Of a stretch of DNA of 64,000 nucleotides, positions 33,513 to 46,689 are shown piece after piece (within the stretch, counting starts at the first letter, position 1; every line of letters starts with the position of its first letter). The DNA comes from Symsagittifera roscoffensis (taxonomy: Eukaryota > Xenacoelomorpha > Acoela > Convolutidae). The position numbers and the translations under genes are program-made. The notes below the pieces were generated by a model. It had not been told where the DNA came from. It was given only the letters and a program-made list of their open reading frames with translations, and did not search any database. The stretch lies in contig NC_087064.1 of NCBI RefSeq assembly GCF_963678635.1, forward strand, positions 32,154,369 through 32,218,368, in the 5' to 3' direction.

Positions 33513-34740
33513 ATGGTCGTATATAGCTTGTTTTACTGTTTATATTTAATAGCAGGTGAGTGCGATATAAAGTCTTGCACTGACTTTACATTTCGAACTG
33601 AGCGTCTTTTTAGGTAACCTACCAATGGTGAAATTTTTTTTTAAATTTCTACACTAAAAAAGAACCAATTTTAGTACTTAACCCAAATCTGATACCCAGA
33701 GCCTTGAATAAACGCGGAAAAAAAACAGATGAGACTAAAACGGTAACTAAGAGCGCTTTTTGACTCATTTTGTAAAAGTTATGAAAAAAGATTATGATAA
33801 AAAATGAATTTGTTTGTTTTTGTTTGCGCCACATTGATAGCTATCTTTTCACAGCAATATCAACCTACAGTGCTGATATAAGTTAACCGGAAAAAAAGAA
33901 AACATTTGAAATTTTAAAAATGTTTTTCTCTTAAATTGAATCAAGATTAGACAAAGATTGAAGAGAACAAAAATTGCTGAGAAAATCACCAGATCTGATA
34001 CGGTGAAGTTTTTTCTCCCATTTCTCAACCAAAAAGTTACCCCAAAATATTTATGAAGTACGCTGAGCTCGACAATAAATTATTGAAATTAAACTAACAA
34101 AAACCTCTATAACTACCAACCGTTTTGTTTTGAGCAAAAAATTGAATCTAATTAATTAATTTGATACCCTGAAAATCTTCTTATAGGATTTGCAAGAAAT
34201 TTTCAACTAGTTGCCAATTTGTTGCAAGCAAACAATGTAATGATAAGAAAATCCAAAATCTCCTTTATTTTTTTTCGGTCTAATTTTACTGTAACAAGGA
34301 ATGAAAATCATAATTGCATTAACACTTTGGCGTAAACTTTCAAATCTTAAGCAAGTTATTTTTTTTTTCAGATTGTGGTTTTAATGATTGTATTTTGAAC
34401 AAAAAACTTTCAAACAAAATTTTTGAAGTTTTTGGTCCAATAAATTTCCAAGATTCCAAGATATACGTTATTGGCGGTTCAAAATTTTTGAAGACATTAA
34501 ATTTTTTTTGACGAATCAAGTTCTATAGCTATAGTTAAATATGGGGCTTATGTAAACTTACTGGGCTGTTTTGAAGCGCACTGTCCACTGGGCGATATTG
34601 AATACTCAAAAGCAATTTTTCATAAAACCAAAAAATCTTTTAAAATGAATGATTTGAAAGTTTGCATAAACCGTATGCTTGATGGGATAGATGCAAAAAA
34701 TGTACAAATATTTTCAAAGTGCCTACAAATTAAGCTGTAA
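33513..34740 (+). CDS. Two-exon gene for a small secreted cysteine-containing protein
   Basis: Exon 1 (33513-33555) encodes MVVYSLFYCLYLIA, a short hydrophobic signal peptide, and ends GCAG/gtgagt. The intron has a long pyrimidine tract and ends TTTTTCAG at 34371. Exon 2 (34372-34740) continues in phase 1 with DCGFNDCILNKK and VIGGSKFLK. A run of eight T at about 34503-34510 then shifts the frame by one; the next frame is open with SSIAIVKYGAYVNLLGCF, CPLGDIEYSKAIF and CLQIKL before TAA. Six cysteines are visible (C-x4-C, C-x4-C, C, C). Either the T run is an assembly error or the gene is broken. LTR element A begins about 10 bases after the stop, and a further open piece lies beyond that element at 50910. 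Not recognised. Confidence 0.55.
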
Positions 34741-34748
34741 AAAAAAAT

Positions 34749-35112
34749 TACGCACCAGTTTTTATGCACCAACTATATTCTTGATAAACTATCTCTGTAA
34801 CATATTTCTTAGTAACCACTCATGATCCATGATTAACACTGACAGTCAATTTTAATGCTGAAACTACTTGTAGTTTCAGCACCAAAACATTTTAACTATA
34901 ACTTAGAAGACAGTTGTTCTCCTTTGGAATAAGTTCCAGATACGTAACATGCAAATACCAGTATACACTAGATCTATTGAGACTATGAGATATAAGAATA
35001 AGATTAAGATTGGTACTAGACTAAGAAGTTGCAAGAATCTATCCAGCCGAAAATATGATCCGTACCTAGTCTGAAAGTACTCTATGAGTTAACTACTTCA
35101 GGCGTAAACTCA
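34749..35112 (+). repeat. 5' LTR of element A
   Basis: Aligned by eye with the LTRs at 50519 and 52028: shared blocks are the palindrome around 34868, CTAGATCTATTGAGACTA, GATTGGTA-TAGACTAAGAAGTTGC and GGCGTAAACTCA at the end. The left boundary is uncertain by tens of bases. The next bases, TCTGGTGGGACTACAAG, give a primer-binding site starting TGG at about 35115. Confidence 0.6.
34856..34881 (+). repeat. LTR palindrome of element A
   Basis: TGCTGAAACTAC, TT, GTAGTTTCAGCA: 12-base perfect arms with a two-base centre. The counterpart in element B keeps pairing with a changed base pair. Confidence 0.85.
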
Positions 35113-36470
35113 TCTGGTGGGACTACAAGTCTCGAACAAGACCTGCAATCAAATTAGATTTAGCAGATAACATTGGAAATAACAAATTAGAAATAATTAG
35201 AAACACGATCAAACTATGAATTGCAAAATTGCAACATGTTAGATAGCATAGACAGTCTAATAGATATTTGTCTAGGTCTCAATACGTCTACTCCCTTTTT
35301 TCAAACGATACGGCAATCACCAGGTCAAAAACTCAGCTTAAAATTGAGCTTCTACATCGTGACACGACACGAACTACAACGGATTTTTATTCCACAGAAT
35401 TCTTCATGCAGTAAATTATCGTTCTCTAACTTGAGCATAAAATAATTGGAGCAAAAAAAGTCATTTCAAGCAATATTTTCCTGATGTTGTATTTTTTTCT
35501 GTAACCACAATAACGACTGATAAAAAGAAAACCAGGTCGTTTGTTTCATCAAATCTGCAGTAATTTTAAAACTTCTGTAAAATTAAAAATCATTGACAAA
35601 AATTCCAAATTTAGTTAATATTAAGTTTAAAGTTAGATTTATTTAGTATATCGAAGTTCCTTGCTTCTCAAAGGATCTAATCCTTTCTTCTTATTCATTT
35701 TCTCCAATCATCCTCATCTTTGTTTCCTCATCTAAAACTTAACCACAATTATTCAAAGTCTAATTTGATTTAAAATTTTAATCCTTGATTCATTTTTTTG
35801 AATTTTTAATTTGAAAATTATCCAATTTTTTCCTTGCTTTGTCTAAACTTAAATTTGCTTTAAACCAGATCATCAAGGCTATCCTTGCATCTTTTAATTT
35901 TAACCAAATTTTAAAACTTAATTCATTTATTTTAAAACTATTTGATCATCACTGAGGCTTCCTTTGGATCACTGAGATTAATTTTTTCCCCGAGCCTCCT
36001 AGATAAAGTTTCTAACGACTTTAAACATGAATTCGCTTTCCAACCCTTTTCAACTACCGAGGACAAATAGAAACTTTTCTCAAGATAAAACGTGAAGAGC
36101 TTCGGTTACTCATACTTCACTTGAGCTTTTCCCCTGACTTGACCCAAGCTAAAACAATCATAAAAATAGTACGATCGAAAAATATATCTAACGATTAACT
36201 TGTGTTCTAATTATATCTGAACCTTGTGGGTTGATTTACTATTCTCCAAACCTCGATCACAAAATCACAACCCTAAGTAAGATTAAGTAAATTTTCCTTA
36301 TATAATCATTAGCCACCGAGAAAGCCAAACATTATTCTAACGAAAATGATGAAATTCTCTCCAATTCGTCAGCCTCGACAATCAATGCCCCAAGTTAGGC
36401 TATCCTCACAACAAGCCTAAGAACTAACAGTTTAGGAAAGAAGAAATCTAATCCCTGGATTTTACAATTA
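35113..36470 (+). other. Leader of element A with paired short hairpins
   Basis: A non-coding leader homologous to that of element B. Hairpins at 35868-35891 (GATC-AT-CAAGG pairing with CCTTGCATC) and at 35944-35970 (degraded) correspond to two better-preserved ones in B. ACCTTGTGG and CCTAAGTAAGATTAAGTAA are also shared with B; the latter contains a GTAAG that could be a splice donor. The ORF at 35221-35445 lacks homologous conservation and is probably not a gene. Confidence 0.5.
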
Positions 36471-39260
36471 TCATCCTAAACCTAGGTAAAGAGATAATTT
36501 AGGCAACAAACAAAAATAATTTTCCACAATTGTTTGATTCCAAACGAAAGATATGAATTTGTAATAACAGCACAAATACAAAAAATATGATACAATCGAT
36601 CGAAAAAACAAACAAGAAAAAGGCAATTTCAACAAAAAAAATGAACTCTTAAACAAATTTTTTCCAAAGCGTTTTGGAAATCCGACACCACTACAATACA
36701 TGAACTTCAAGACCTACAAGATTCAATTGACAAAAATAACTCAATTAACGAACGAAAACATTTTTTTTGAATCAAGTTCTGCAACACCATCATGAACAAA
36801 AGTTAAACGTAGAATAAATAATCATACCTTTGTTAACCGGTACGACTATACAATTCGAATCAACCAATGGGACATTTTGAAATTTACACATTAACCGTGA
36901 TACAACACAGAAAATGGTTCAATACGACCAAAACTTTGACGATGATTATTTTTTTTGGCAATCACCCACAAAGCGATCCCGCCGAAGGACAAGTACAGTT
37001 TCGCCATAATCTAATAGCAAATTTGATCGAAAAACGAAATAGCCCATAAAAACAAGAGTTTCCCGAATTTAAAAAAAAAGAAGACGAATACTTCATCACT
37101 ATCTACCAAGTATTAGTAATATAACATCATTTTACGGAATAAAGACTATTGAAAATTTTCAATCACAAACAAACCAAACAAACACATTTCTACATCCGAA
37201 CCAAACGAGGTATTAAATGTTTCACCACCTCAAGCATATCGACTTGCAATAAGAAAAAACCTTTTCTTGCAATTTTTTTGTTTCAATTCAGGAAACATCC
37301 ACCAATAATGATACATCAAAATTTAAAAAAGTTGATAGTTGATCTACAAAGAATCCTCACATGGTTCGTCAGAGACTATTTTGTACATAGTTTAGATTAA
37401 GTCTCAACAGCACGAAAAAGTTTCCGACCACAAACAGCAGACGATGAAACTATATTAGCAGACCAAATATATTATATATGGGACCCTGAATGGTCTCATC
37501 TTTTACTTGTCAGTACACCTAACGATTTTTCAAGTGCAGCATCCGCCACTGTCTCCTTGCACAAAAACTATTAAAGAGTAAGACCACTCACGCTTGATGC
37601 AACACTCTAATGTTATAACACAATTTTTAATGATAGAACAAGCAAAAATAGTTTAAACTAAACATTTATAAAAACAAATGAAGCCCTTAATGGTACTAGA
37701 AATCAGACCCAACGAGATTTTCAAATCCCATCGCACTTGATAAACGAAGAAGTGGTTGAAATAACACCTACAACAACACCACAAAGTAACTCTCCTACTC
37801 ACCCAACAACCACAACATCGTCTAATAAAAATCCTCTCTTCCACAAACAACACTGCAATCAACAATCAAACCATATGATGTTCCAAAATATTCTCGTATG
37901 GATTATCAAACATATAGACCAATAATTAAAACGCAACAATAAAACAAACAAAACACGCAAATCAAAATAATTTCACAAGTCAAAAATTATGATTTTTTCA
38001 CAAATATCAACATTAGTAACCCAATAGCAAAACCCCTTCGCACAACGCGACATAGATCACAATAAGATAACTACACTTAACAGATACCTCAACCAGTTTC
38101 CCAGTCAATATTCTCTAATGAAAAGTTAAAAACTCCAACTGACCGTACTGAAAAAATCTATTCGTTCAGCAAAAAAAAATCCGACAAAAAATATTTCGCT
38201 AGAAATCAATCACTCTCTTCTGTTGATGAAGATTACTTCCATTTAAATCAACAACAATGCAATAATATTTATAATAACTATTAAAAAAATAGATAGAATA
38301 ATACTCTTCAACCACATAATATTTATCAACCACCTATTTTTGATACCTACTTGAACTCAGAACAAACACCACAAACATCACAGCCCTTCCCTCAATGGCA
38401 AAAATTTGCACACTCAATTCATAGTATGCAATCAAAAAAACAAAGGGCTCAAACTTTCGAGACCAACCCAATGCAAAAAGAAATACCATGCCATAATATT
38501 TTAAGCAACTCGAAATTACATAAACCCAATATAAAAATTTTACACAGCAAAATCCCTTCAAATGACAATTAATCCATACCTTATTGGTGAATCAACTATT
38601 ACATCTAAAAAACCACTCATAGTGTTCACAGAAGAGACCCTGAATATTCAGTAGAAGCTTATTTACATGCAGTAACAGCAAATTTAATTTTGAATATAGT
38701 TCCAAAACCAGTAAATACACCAGTTCATCAGAATTGAATACATGGACGCACAGCATTTTTTCAAACCACTCTTGATGATGCAGCTCAAAAATGGTTTTCT
38801 GTCCTGCCCATAGAGTTTAAATGTGATTGGAAACAATTCACACGGGAGTTTTCATAAATGTTCTGTACTGAAAGAAATAAATAACAACAAAGAGTAATAT
38901 GCAACAAAATCCGTAGACTTCCAAACGAAACAATAAAACAACTCGCATTAAGAAATGAAAGCCTAGTAGAAAACGCATTTTCTCTTATTATACATGATCA
39001 GTATAACACAAAAATGACAAAAATTTCAATGATGACTCTAACACCACAATTAGGCAAATTAGCATTAAAAAGGGGGCATCACATCCATCATCTTTCCGAA
39101 AGCCTCAAATTTCAAAAGCGAACCATCAATCAACATATGGTGCAATTAATGCCGTAGATATGGACAAAACGAACCTTTTTTATCAATACATGAGAAAAGA
39201 TCAAAACTTATCAAATAAAAATATTTAAAAATCATAATTGTTCAGTAAAGTCATTTCCAG
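36471..39260 (+). pseudogene. gag: Gag of element A
   Basis: Basic N-terminal region about 36510-36840, then pieces homologous to B around 36867-37049 and 38570-38740 (EYSVEAYLHAVTAN). The best part is at 38741-39070: AAQKWFSVLPIEFKCDWKQF and ICNKIRRLPNETIKQLALRN, interrupted by two TAA. This is a typical retrotransposon Gag capsid domain, and it is missing from B. Downstream, MMTLTPQLGKLALKR corresponds to B, but the CCHC knuckle is not found here. A short Asn/Arg/Ser-rich tail follows near 39370-39480. Confidence 0.6.
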
Positions 39261-40089
39261 ATAGCTATAGTAAAAATAAATCACAAAACCCCAATCGAAA
39301 TATTTTTTGCGAAAGGTCGCCAGATTGATAAATCCACAACATTTTTCACAAAAAACATATAGCACATCAACCAGCCAAAATATTCAGTATCGAAACAACG
39401 GCTCAAGATTAAACTCAGACAGAAGTAAATAATCAAACTATAACAGGAGTAGTTCTTATTCGAACTCTGGGATTAAACGCTTTTTCAATTATCTTTCAAG
39501 AAACTCTTCGAAAAATCACAATTGAAACTGTTCTAACAAACAAAAATTGAACTGTTCAAATAGTGGAAACAACTATTCAAATTTTCAAATCTATCGAATA
39601 ATAGGTCACAAAACAACTCCAACAGTAGACCATATTATATTAACTACAAAAAAGATACCGTGAGAACTCTACAAACAAAAACAACAGCTACCAAAACAGA
39701 TCAATTCACCACATCGAAATAATTTTTAAACACACAGAATCAGAACTATAGAAGCAGTACACCAAAAGATCAAATACACATTAATCAAGTACAATCTACA
39801 AATAAAACAAAATCAGACCCTCAAGATACGGACAACACAGAAGCTTCAGAACTTCAGTAAAACTATAAACTCTGTGAAACCACAGATGACGAAGGTGATT
39901 CCGAAAACAATCTTATTATTAATTTGCTCAAAGCAAAAAATGAATATTACACACCAACTGAATCGAAGTATTAGTGAATATGAAATAATTATCTCTAAGC
40001 CCCAAGAACCAGATAATAATCAAGACGCAACAAATTACACCACACATCTAATTGAATCCAACTCAAATATGAACAACATATACCAGAAA

Positions 40090-40540
40090 TGAAATATCAC
40101 CACCAAAAGAACAAATTTGGTCAATCCCACTTCTCTTAGAAAGCCCGAAAAGCAAAAACTATAATCACCAGATCTTGAAATAGGTTTTTTTATCAATTCG
40201 AGAGCAGGATCAAAAATTATTAATATCTCTACATAGACTGAAATTCAAATTCTACATCCAAAATATTTTACTTGCGAATTCAAGTGAATTGGCCACTGCA
40301 CAATGTATAACTCTAACAAACTTTGGAAAAAATCAAATTTTTCTTCTTCCAACTCAAACAATAGAACCAAAAAAAATTTTACATCAACGTTTCCAGCTAG
40401 AATTCCGCACAACAGACATAAAACACAAAATCGTTGGAATCCCACTTATTACTAAAAGTATTCCATCAATAAAAATCTTAAAAAGCAATTTACAAATCAA
40501 AGACAAAATACAAAACTAACTAATACATCTTTAACATTCT
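40090..40540 (+). pseudogene. pol: Aspartic protease region of element A
   Basis: WSIPLLLESPKSKN lines up with WTIPFLLESPRNKE in B. The active site, IDSGAES in B, reads INSRAGS here at about 40192-40212, so the catalytic Asp is replaced by Asn. The remainder (40289-40519, with IFLLPTQTIEPKKILHQRF) follows the B protein closely. Confidence 0.65.
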
Positions 40541-40787
40541 TCCAAAAAATAAAATAACAACCCCCTTTTTTTCAAAATTTTACCCAAATTAGAACCAACA
40601 AGTAGAACCAAAGTAGAAAGAATCTGAAATCAATACCAGGAGATTTATATGATTTTTCTTTTAATCAAGTACATCAGTGTAATACTGATCAAATTGAACA
40701 AAAACTAAATATGATTCTTGAATTCAAACCATTTCATAAACTTTTCAATGTAACGATTTCATCTATCAAATACGCTAAAGATAAGGT

Positions 40788-42947
40788 ATCCCTATTTGTA
40801 TACTGATTCACCATATAAAATCACTCTACCTTTAGGATTTTTAGGATATTGCAAAAAAGGCAACGTTTCACCCTAAACAAGAAAGAGCATTCAGGTTAAT
40901 AGTAATTTGAAACTACTATTCATAATCAGCTTAATTACCATCAACAAATCATAATGAAGAACTATCTACTAAAAATATTATAAATGACTTATAAAAACAC
41001 GGATTTTTTCATTAAACACCCTGTTTTAAGCCAATTTTTCAAATCTCAAAACATGCAAATGGGCAACAAAATTTTTTTAGCAATGTTCAACTTTCAATAT
41101 TCTCAAAACAATCAGCAAGAATTTGAACAATTACCAAATTTATTTTTAAAATATTCCATATTTTTTGCCATATCTGAAACTGATGTTGGAAAAATGCAGT
41201 CACCACTACACCTTCCACCTAAATCTGACGCAAGATTCAAAAAACAACAAACAAGTAAACTACCAATTCATTTACAAGATAAAGTAGACCGACTCCTCGA
41301 CATCCTTGAATATACGAAATTATCTCACCTGTACACAAAGAGCAACAATCGAAAAAAATCACCTTCATCAACCTCGCCATTATTCTCGCTAAAGGCGAAT
41401 CACTAAAAATCGTTCCAGATGCAAGATACCACAATTCCATAATTGATGAATCAAAAAGCAATTGCTAAAGAACCAATACAAGTAGCACTCACAAAGATAA
41501 ATTGACAGTACTTTACCACTGCTTACTTGAACTACTTATTAGGAGAAACATGAAAGCAGCCCAAGATAACTAACCTTTTTTCTTTACTCGTGTAAAATTC
41601 ACTGGACAAACTTTTGAAGGCACCACAATTACACCTTTAAAATCACAAAAAGATGCAGTAATGAAACTCCAACCACCATCTAAAAAAAACAAAATCCAAA
41701 AAGTTCTTGAAATGTTTAAATTAATGAGTAAACACAATTAGAAAGTGCAGTTATATCCGAGATCATTTTAAAATATTCACCGACCACAAATTTTTTTTGA
41801 ATGGACATTACAACAACAGAATTTCTTTGACGAAATAAATCTCACAGATTAAATATTAAACACAATTCTACGCCGGTTTAAAAAATCTACGCTATATGCG
41901 ACGCAATCAACTTTGGAATCGGCGCAGCACTTTTACAATCGCACACCTTATATCAGCAAAGTCAGACTTTTTACCAAAGCAGAACTTAGACTTCTTACCC
42001 TTATGAGAGAAATTACAGCTTTGATAAATAAATAAACAGAACAAGAATTCTTGACCTTTGACTAAAAAAAATCAACAGTTCTTTTTACAGATAAAAGGCC
42101 AATAATTTTCCTAATTACAAAAAAGTCAAATGCAAACCACAGAGTTTATAGATTTCAGTTTATCTTAATGAAATTTTGAACCTTTATATTGTTTTGACAG
42201 CAGGCAAAACTATGCGTTAGTCTCTCAGTAGAAAGGCACAACCTGAAATAGTAACACAAAAAACAACTGTAACACAAAAAACATACCACAAAATATAAAA
42301 ATCTTTCTTGCAAAAGACGAAACTTAACCATTATTAGAAGGTAAACACGCAGTAGAAACTGACTCTGATTCTACGCAATTGAACACTTTAGAACTTAGAA
42401 CACTTTGCCTTATATTGTGATTGTCAAAACAACCACTATGATAGACTTTTTAGAAAAAAATACATTTGAACCAATACGATAATCAACATCGATAAAAGAC
42501 AATACACAACAAAAGATAGATAAGCAAAAGACACACCGAATTGTTTTTTTTGCCTTAATAGAAAAAGAAAACTAAACAGACATCCTTTATTTACGAGCCC
42601 CCCCCCCCCCCCCTTTGAAAGAAACTAAAACAAAAATTATCATTTTCAATTATTACAGAACAGAATTACAATTATTAGAGATTCAATTATTAGAAAAATA
42701 CCAAAATCTTGACCCTGTCATCAGACAACTTAAGTTACGGCACAAATATAAAACAAAATCAATAAAAGCTGATCTCACAATGTCCGGAAACAAAACCTTG
42801 CTTTGATCTTTCCGAAAACTAATTAACGACAATACTGATCTCTTAGAAAATCACATTCTTGAAACAAAAAAATCTTGCCTCCCATTAAGCTGAATTTTAA
42901 ATGCAATTCATACTAAACTTTCCTTACTTACAAGGAAAGTATACTGA
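40788..42947 (+). pseudogene. pol: RT, RNase H and start of integrase, first copy in element A
   Basis: The region before RT is near 40700-41210. The RT fingers region is at 41237-41420 (KVDRLLDILEYTKLSHLYTK). After DESK the palm is missing: the sequence jumps to MKAAQDN, so the YxDD block is deleted. RNase H pieces include FTKAELRLLTLMREITAL near 41970-42020 and FTDKRPIIFLITKKS near 42080-42125. A run of 16 C lies at 42598-42613. The sequence then breaks off inside the integrase N-terminus and restarts upstream of RT. Confidence 0.65.
42598..42613 (+). repeat. Poly-C tract of 16
   Basis: Sixteen consecutive C in otherwise AT-rich DNA. The matching place in the duplicated copy near 44192 has six C. 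Confidence 0.9.
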
Positions 42948-44490
42948 ATCCCTACTGTATACTGATTCACCATTTAAAATCATAATACTTATAGGACTTT
43001 TAGGATTTTGGGAAAAAAAACGCAACGTTTCACCTTAAACGAGAAAGAGCCTTTAGAGTTAATAATAGTTTGAAATTACTATTCATAAACAACATAATTT
43101 CCATCAACAATTCATAATGAAGAACTATCTACTAAAAATAATAGAAATGACTTGTAAAGACACACAGATTTTTCACAAAACTCCCTGTTTTAAGCCGATT
43201 TTTCAAATCTCAAAACATAAAAATGGGCAACAAATAAATTTAGCAATGCTCATTTTTCAACATTCTCAAAACAATCAGCAAGAATTTGAACAATTACTAG
43301 ATTTATTTTTAAAATATCCCATGGTTTTTGCCATAACTAAAACTGATGTTGGAAAAATGCAGTCACCACTACACCTTCCACCTAAATCAGACGCAGTTTT
43401 CAAAAAAAAAACAAACAAGTAAACTACCAATTCATTTACAAGATAAAGTAGACCGACTCCTCGACATCTTTGAACAATACAAAATTATCTCACCTGTACA
43501 CAAAGAGCAACAATGGAAAGTAAATACCTTCAACAACCCCGCCATTATTCTCGCTAAGAGCGAATCACTAAAAATCGTTCTAGATGCAAATACAACAATT
43601 CAGTAACTGATGAATCAAAATGCAATTGGCCTCTAGAACGAATACAAGTAACAATCACAAAGATAAATTGACATTACTTTACCAATGCTTATATGAACTG
43701 CGTATACAACCAAATGCCATTAGATAAACAATCATGTCGACCAACACAATTCGTTTTGGAAATCAACCATACGAAATGAAAGACTATTCAGAAAGGTTTA
43801 AATTATTAGATAAAAACAACCAATTCTTAGAAACATGAATGCAGCCCCAGATAAAAAACTTTTTTCCTTACTCGTAGGCACCACAACTACACCTTTAAAA
43901 ATCTTCCTTGCAAAAGACGAAACATCATCACTATTAGAATTTAAATACGCAAAAAAGTGACCCTGATTCTACGCAAATGAACAAATTAGAACTTAGAACT
44001 TTTTCCTCATATCTTGGTTGTCATAACAACCTCTATGATGGTTTTATTAGGAAATTGTACATATAAAACAAAACCAAACTCAACATCAACAAAAACCAAT
44101 ACAAAACAAAAGATATCTAAACAAAAAAATATCAAAATTATTTGTTGCCACATTAGAAAAAGAAAACTCAGCGGACATCATTAATTTACCAGCCCCCCTC
44201 CTTTTAATAAAAAAAAAGTTTTCAATTATTACAAAGAAGAATCACAATTATTAGATTTTCAATTATTACAAAAAACCTTGACAGACAACCTAAATCTTGG
44301 CACAATCTTGAAACAAAATCAATAAAAGCTGAAATCACATTTTTAGGAAATAAAATCTTGGTTTGATATTACTGAAAATTTATTACTACGATAATCAACG
44401 ATAATACTGATCTCGTAGAATATTACACTCCTGAAAGAAAAGTATCCTGCCTCCCATCAAGTTTAATTTCAATTGCATTTCATACTTCAC
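42948..44490 (+). pseudogene. pol: Second, tandem copy of the RT region in element A
   Basis: Repeats the segment that begins at about 40788, offset near 2160 bases (for example ATAATGAAGAACTATCTACT at 40951 and 43114). KVDRLLDIFEQYKIISPVHK is at 43446-43506. The palm is again shortened and the YxDD motif absent. RNase H is mostly missing: the frame jumps from the end of RT to IFLAKDETSSLLEFKYAKK near 43910. Confidence 0.65.
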
Positions 44491-44509
44491 TGACCTTACT
44501 TACGAAAGG

Positions 44510-45440
44510 ACATTCAGGTTCAGAAAAAAAATTATATATAAACTTCAAACTTCAACTTCAAACATTTCAAAGTCTAAATTTCATTCATAGAATTTCATTT
44601 GACACCAAAGGCCCTATATCACACTCCTCAGAAGAAAACTCGAAAATCGTGGTAATAGTTGATGCATTTACGCATTATATAACACTCAATTATGTACCTC
44701 ATTGTAAGGCTTACTATGCATACACAACACTTTACGAACACTGGATAGCAAAATTTGGACTAAAAGAAATCCTTGTCACAGCAATGGAACAGAATTCATC
44801 AATGATAAAGTCACAACAATTAGCCACCTTTCTAAAATAAAACAAAACCCTAAAACACCCCATGCCCCGTGGACAAATGGACTACTTGAAGACATGAACT
44901 GTTTATTATAAGAAAATCTCCAACGTATTATAAAAGGAGATGATAGAAAACACCGAGTGGTCAACAGACGTAAAATTGTTCCCATTAGCATACAATTCCC
45001 ATATTACAACATCTATTGGACTATCACCGAATGAAATGGTTTTAAACCAAAACCCACCTACACCTATGATGTTCACCGCAAACTCCTCAAAAAACGCACA
45101 AGGTTTTTTTCAACCCAACATTGATTCAATTTTGTATAACCTACCAATTCACACTCATGTAAAATATCATTTTAACCATCCACAAATCTTTAAATAAAAC
45201 TCTGGAACACAAATAGAATGGATTTTAAACCGAGACATTAAATTAAAGAAACTTATCAAAAACACCAGAGAAATTGTTACAATGATAAAACATTCAATCT
45301 CAAGTAACTTCCCCAATTCACACCAGCATCAAACCTAAAAGTTGGAACATTTTTTTTAATCCCAAAATTTATCATCTAAAAAGGATTTCGAAAAAACTAC
45401 AACCTAACCAAAAAAAAACCATCTAAATCATCGGAAAACT
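44510..45440 (+). pseudogene. pol: Integrase of element A
   Basis: HRISFDTKGPIS near 44590 holds the first catalytic Asp (44601-44603). VVIVDAFTHYITLNYVPHC follows. A one-base deletion at about 44780 destroys the second Asp codon and shifts the frame. The catalytic Glu survives in WTNGLLEDMN (44888-44890). 44940-45197 carries the core C-terminus (LAYNSHITTSIGLSPNEMVL). A stop lies soon after NCLL. Confidence 0.65.
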
Positions 45441-46680
45441 GCAAATGTCACATATGAATCTATAGATCATAATAGAAAAAAAACATAGAAACAACCTTTT
45501 GCCATACTATCCTATGGAATACGCCCTCCATGAATTAACAAAATTATACTCCCTCACAGGACTACATATCAATACAACACCGCAGAAAACAACATACAAC
45601 AAAAACAACCAGCTCTAATTGTATATCTCAACCGTCAGATTTATCTCATCATGATATAACAGATAAACCCCAAAATCAATTAAATGAAAAACAAAGATTA
45701 ACCCGAAGTTGCAAGAACAAGTTATCAAACCCGAAATTAGAGAAAAATCACAACAACGTCAATCATCTCGTCTTAGAAATCAACAAGGAAAAGATTATAA
45801 AACCTTTATCCACAGTCTAAAATACTAAGGAAAGTAGAAATTCAGAAGTCCCCATGATTAATTAAACAACAAAAACTTTTTTTTCAAAAAAAGCGTTACC
45901 GTAATTTTGAATTACAACTAATCGTTGTCCTTGCAAAAACTAGTCCCAAATCAAACAATCATATTGATTTGCAATCATAGTATACCTCTTTCAACACCAC
46001 CACTATTATTAGCCGACTTCTCTCCAAAGTTTAATTAGATCTGATATTCTAACTTGAAGACCTCCAGGTCAGAAATCAGCACTACTTTTCCATTTGGCAA
46101 CTTCAACAAATATCATATCAAAGTTGCAGCCCTCTTCTATCAATCAGCACAAAAGTCAAAAGTATTGTCGCAATTTATACCCCGTAATTCCCCAGAGAAA
46201 AGACTTCAATTTGCCTAAAGATAATTTCTGACATGATAACTTAGCTTAAAGTTGATCTACCTCCAAATATCTCCTAACCATCCTACAAATAAAAACAAGA
46301 ATTAGAAAGCTAACACCTAAATACAGGTTTTTCTATAACTGAAAATTTCTCAAACTCAAGCAACTTGTCATAAATCGGTGAATAGTTCGACCACACTTAA
46401 CTCAACTGGGAAGAAAGAAAATCACTTTGAGAAGCAAATCACTTTTCGCTTCTTTCCAACTCAATCAAGCGAATGGAATCTTCTTTTCAACTTTTTTTCT
46501 ACACTTTTTTTCTTCGCATTTTTTTTCTAAATGAATTTTAGAGTTAACTATCCTCTTGTTTCTCTCCAAAGCCATTGACCACCTAATCAGGTACGAAATT
46601 TTATATTTCATTAATGATACGAAGTAGACAGGATATTTTCATCGTTCTCGTAGTTTTTCAACTTCTCTCATTTTTCTAAT
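45441..46680 (+). other. End of pol and spacer of element A
   Basis: Fragments of the integrase tail (LLPYYPMEYALHELTKLYSL near 45495-45555) match B. The rest has no coding that I can follow and corresponds to 62.2-63.2 kb in B. Confidence 0.4.
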
Positions 46681-46689
46681 TACCTTTCT

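Noticed and set aside
36471-36710. Minus-strand Tyr/Phe-rich ORF (and similar ones at 38334, 53731, 56731 and 61965)
   Set aside because: They are antisense to AAC/AAA-rich retroelement coding frames, which makes Phe/Leu/Val-rich chance ORFs.
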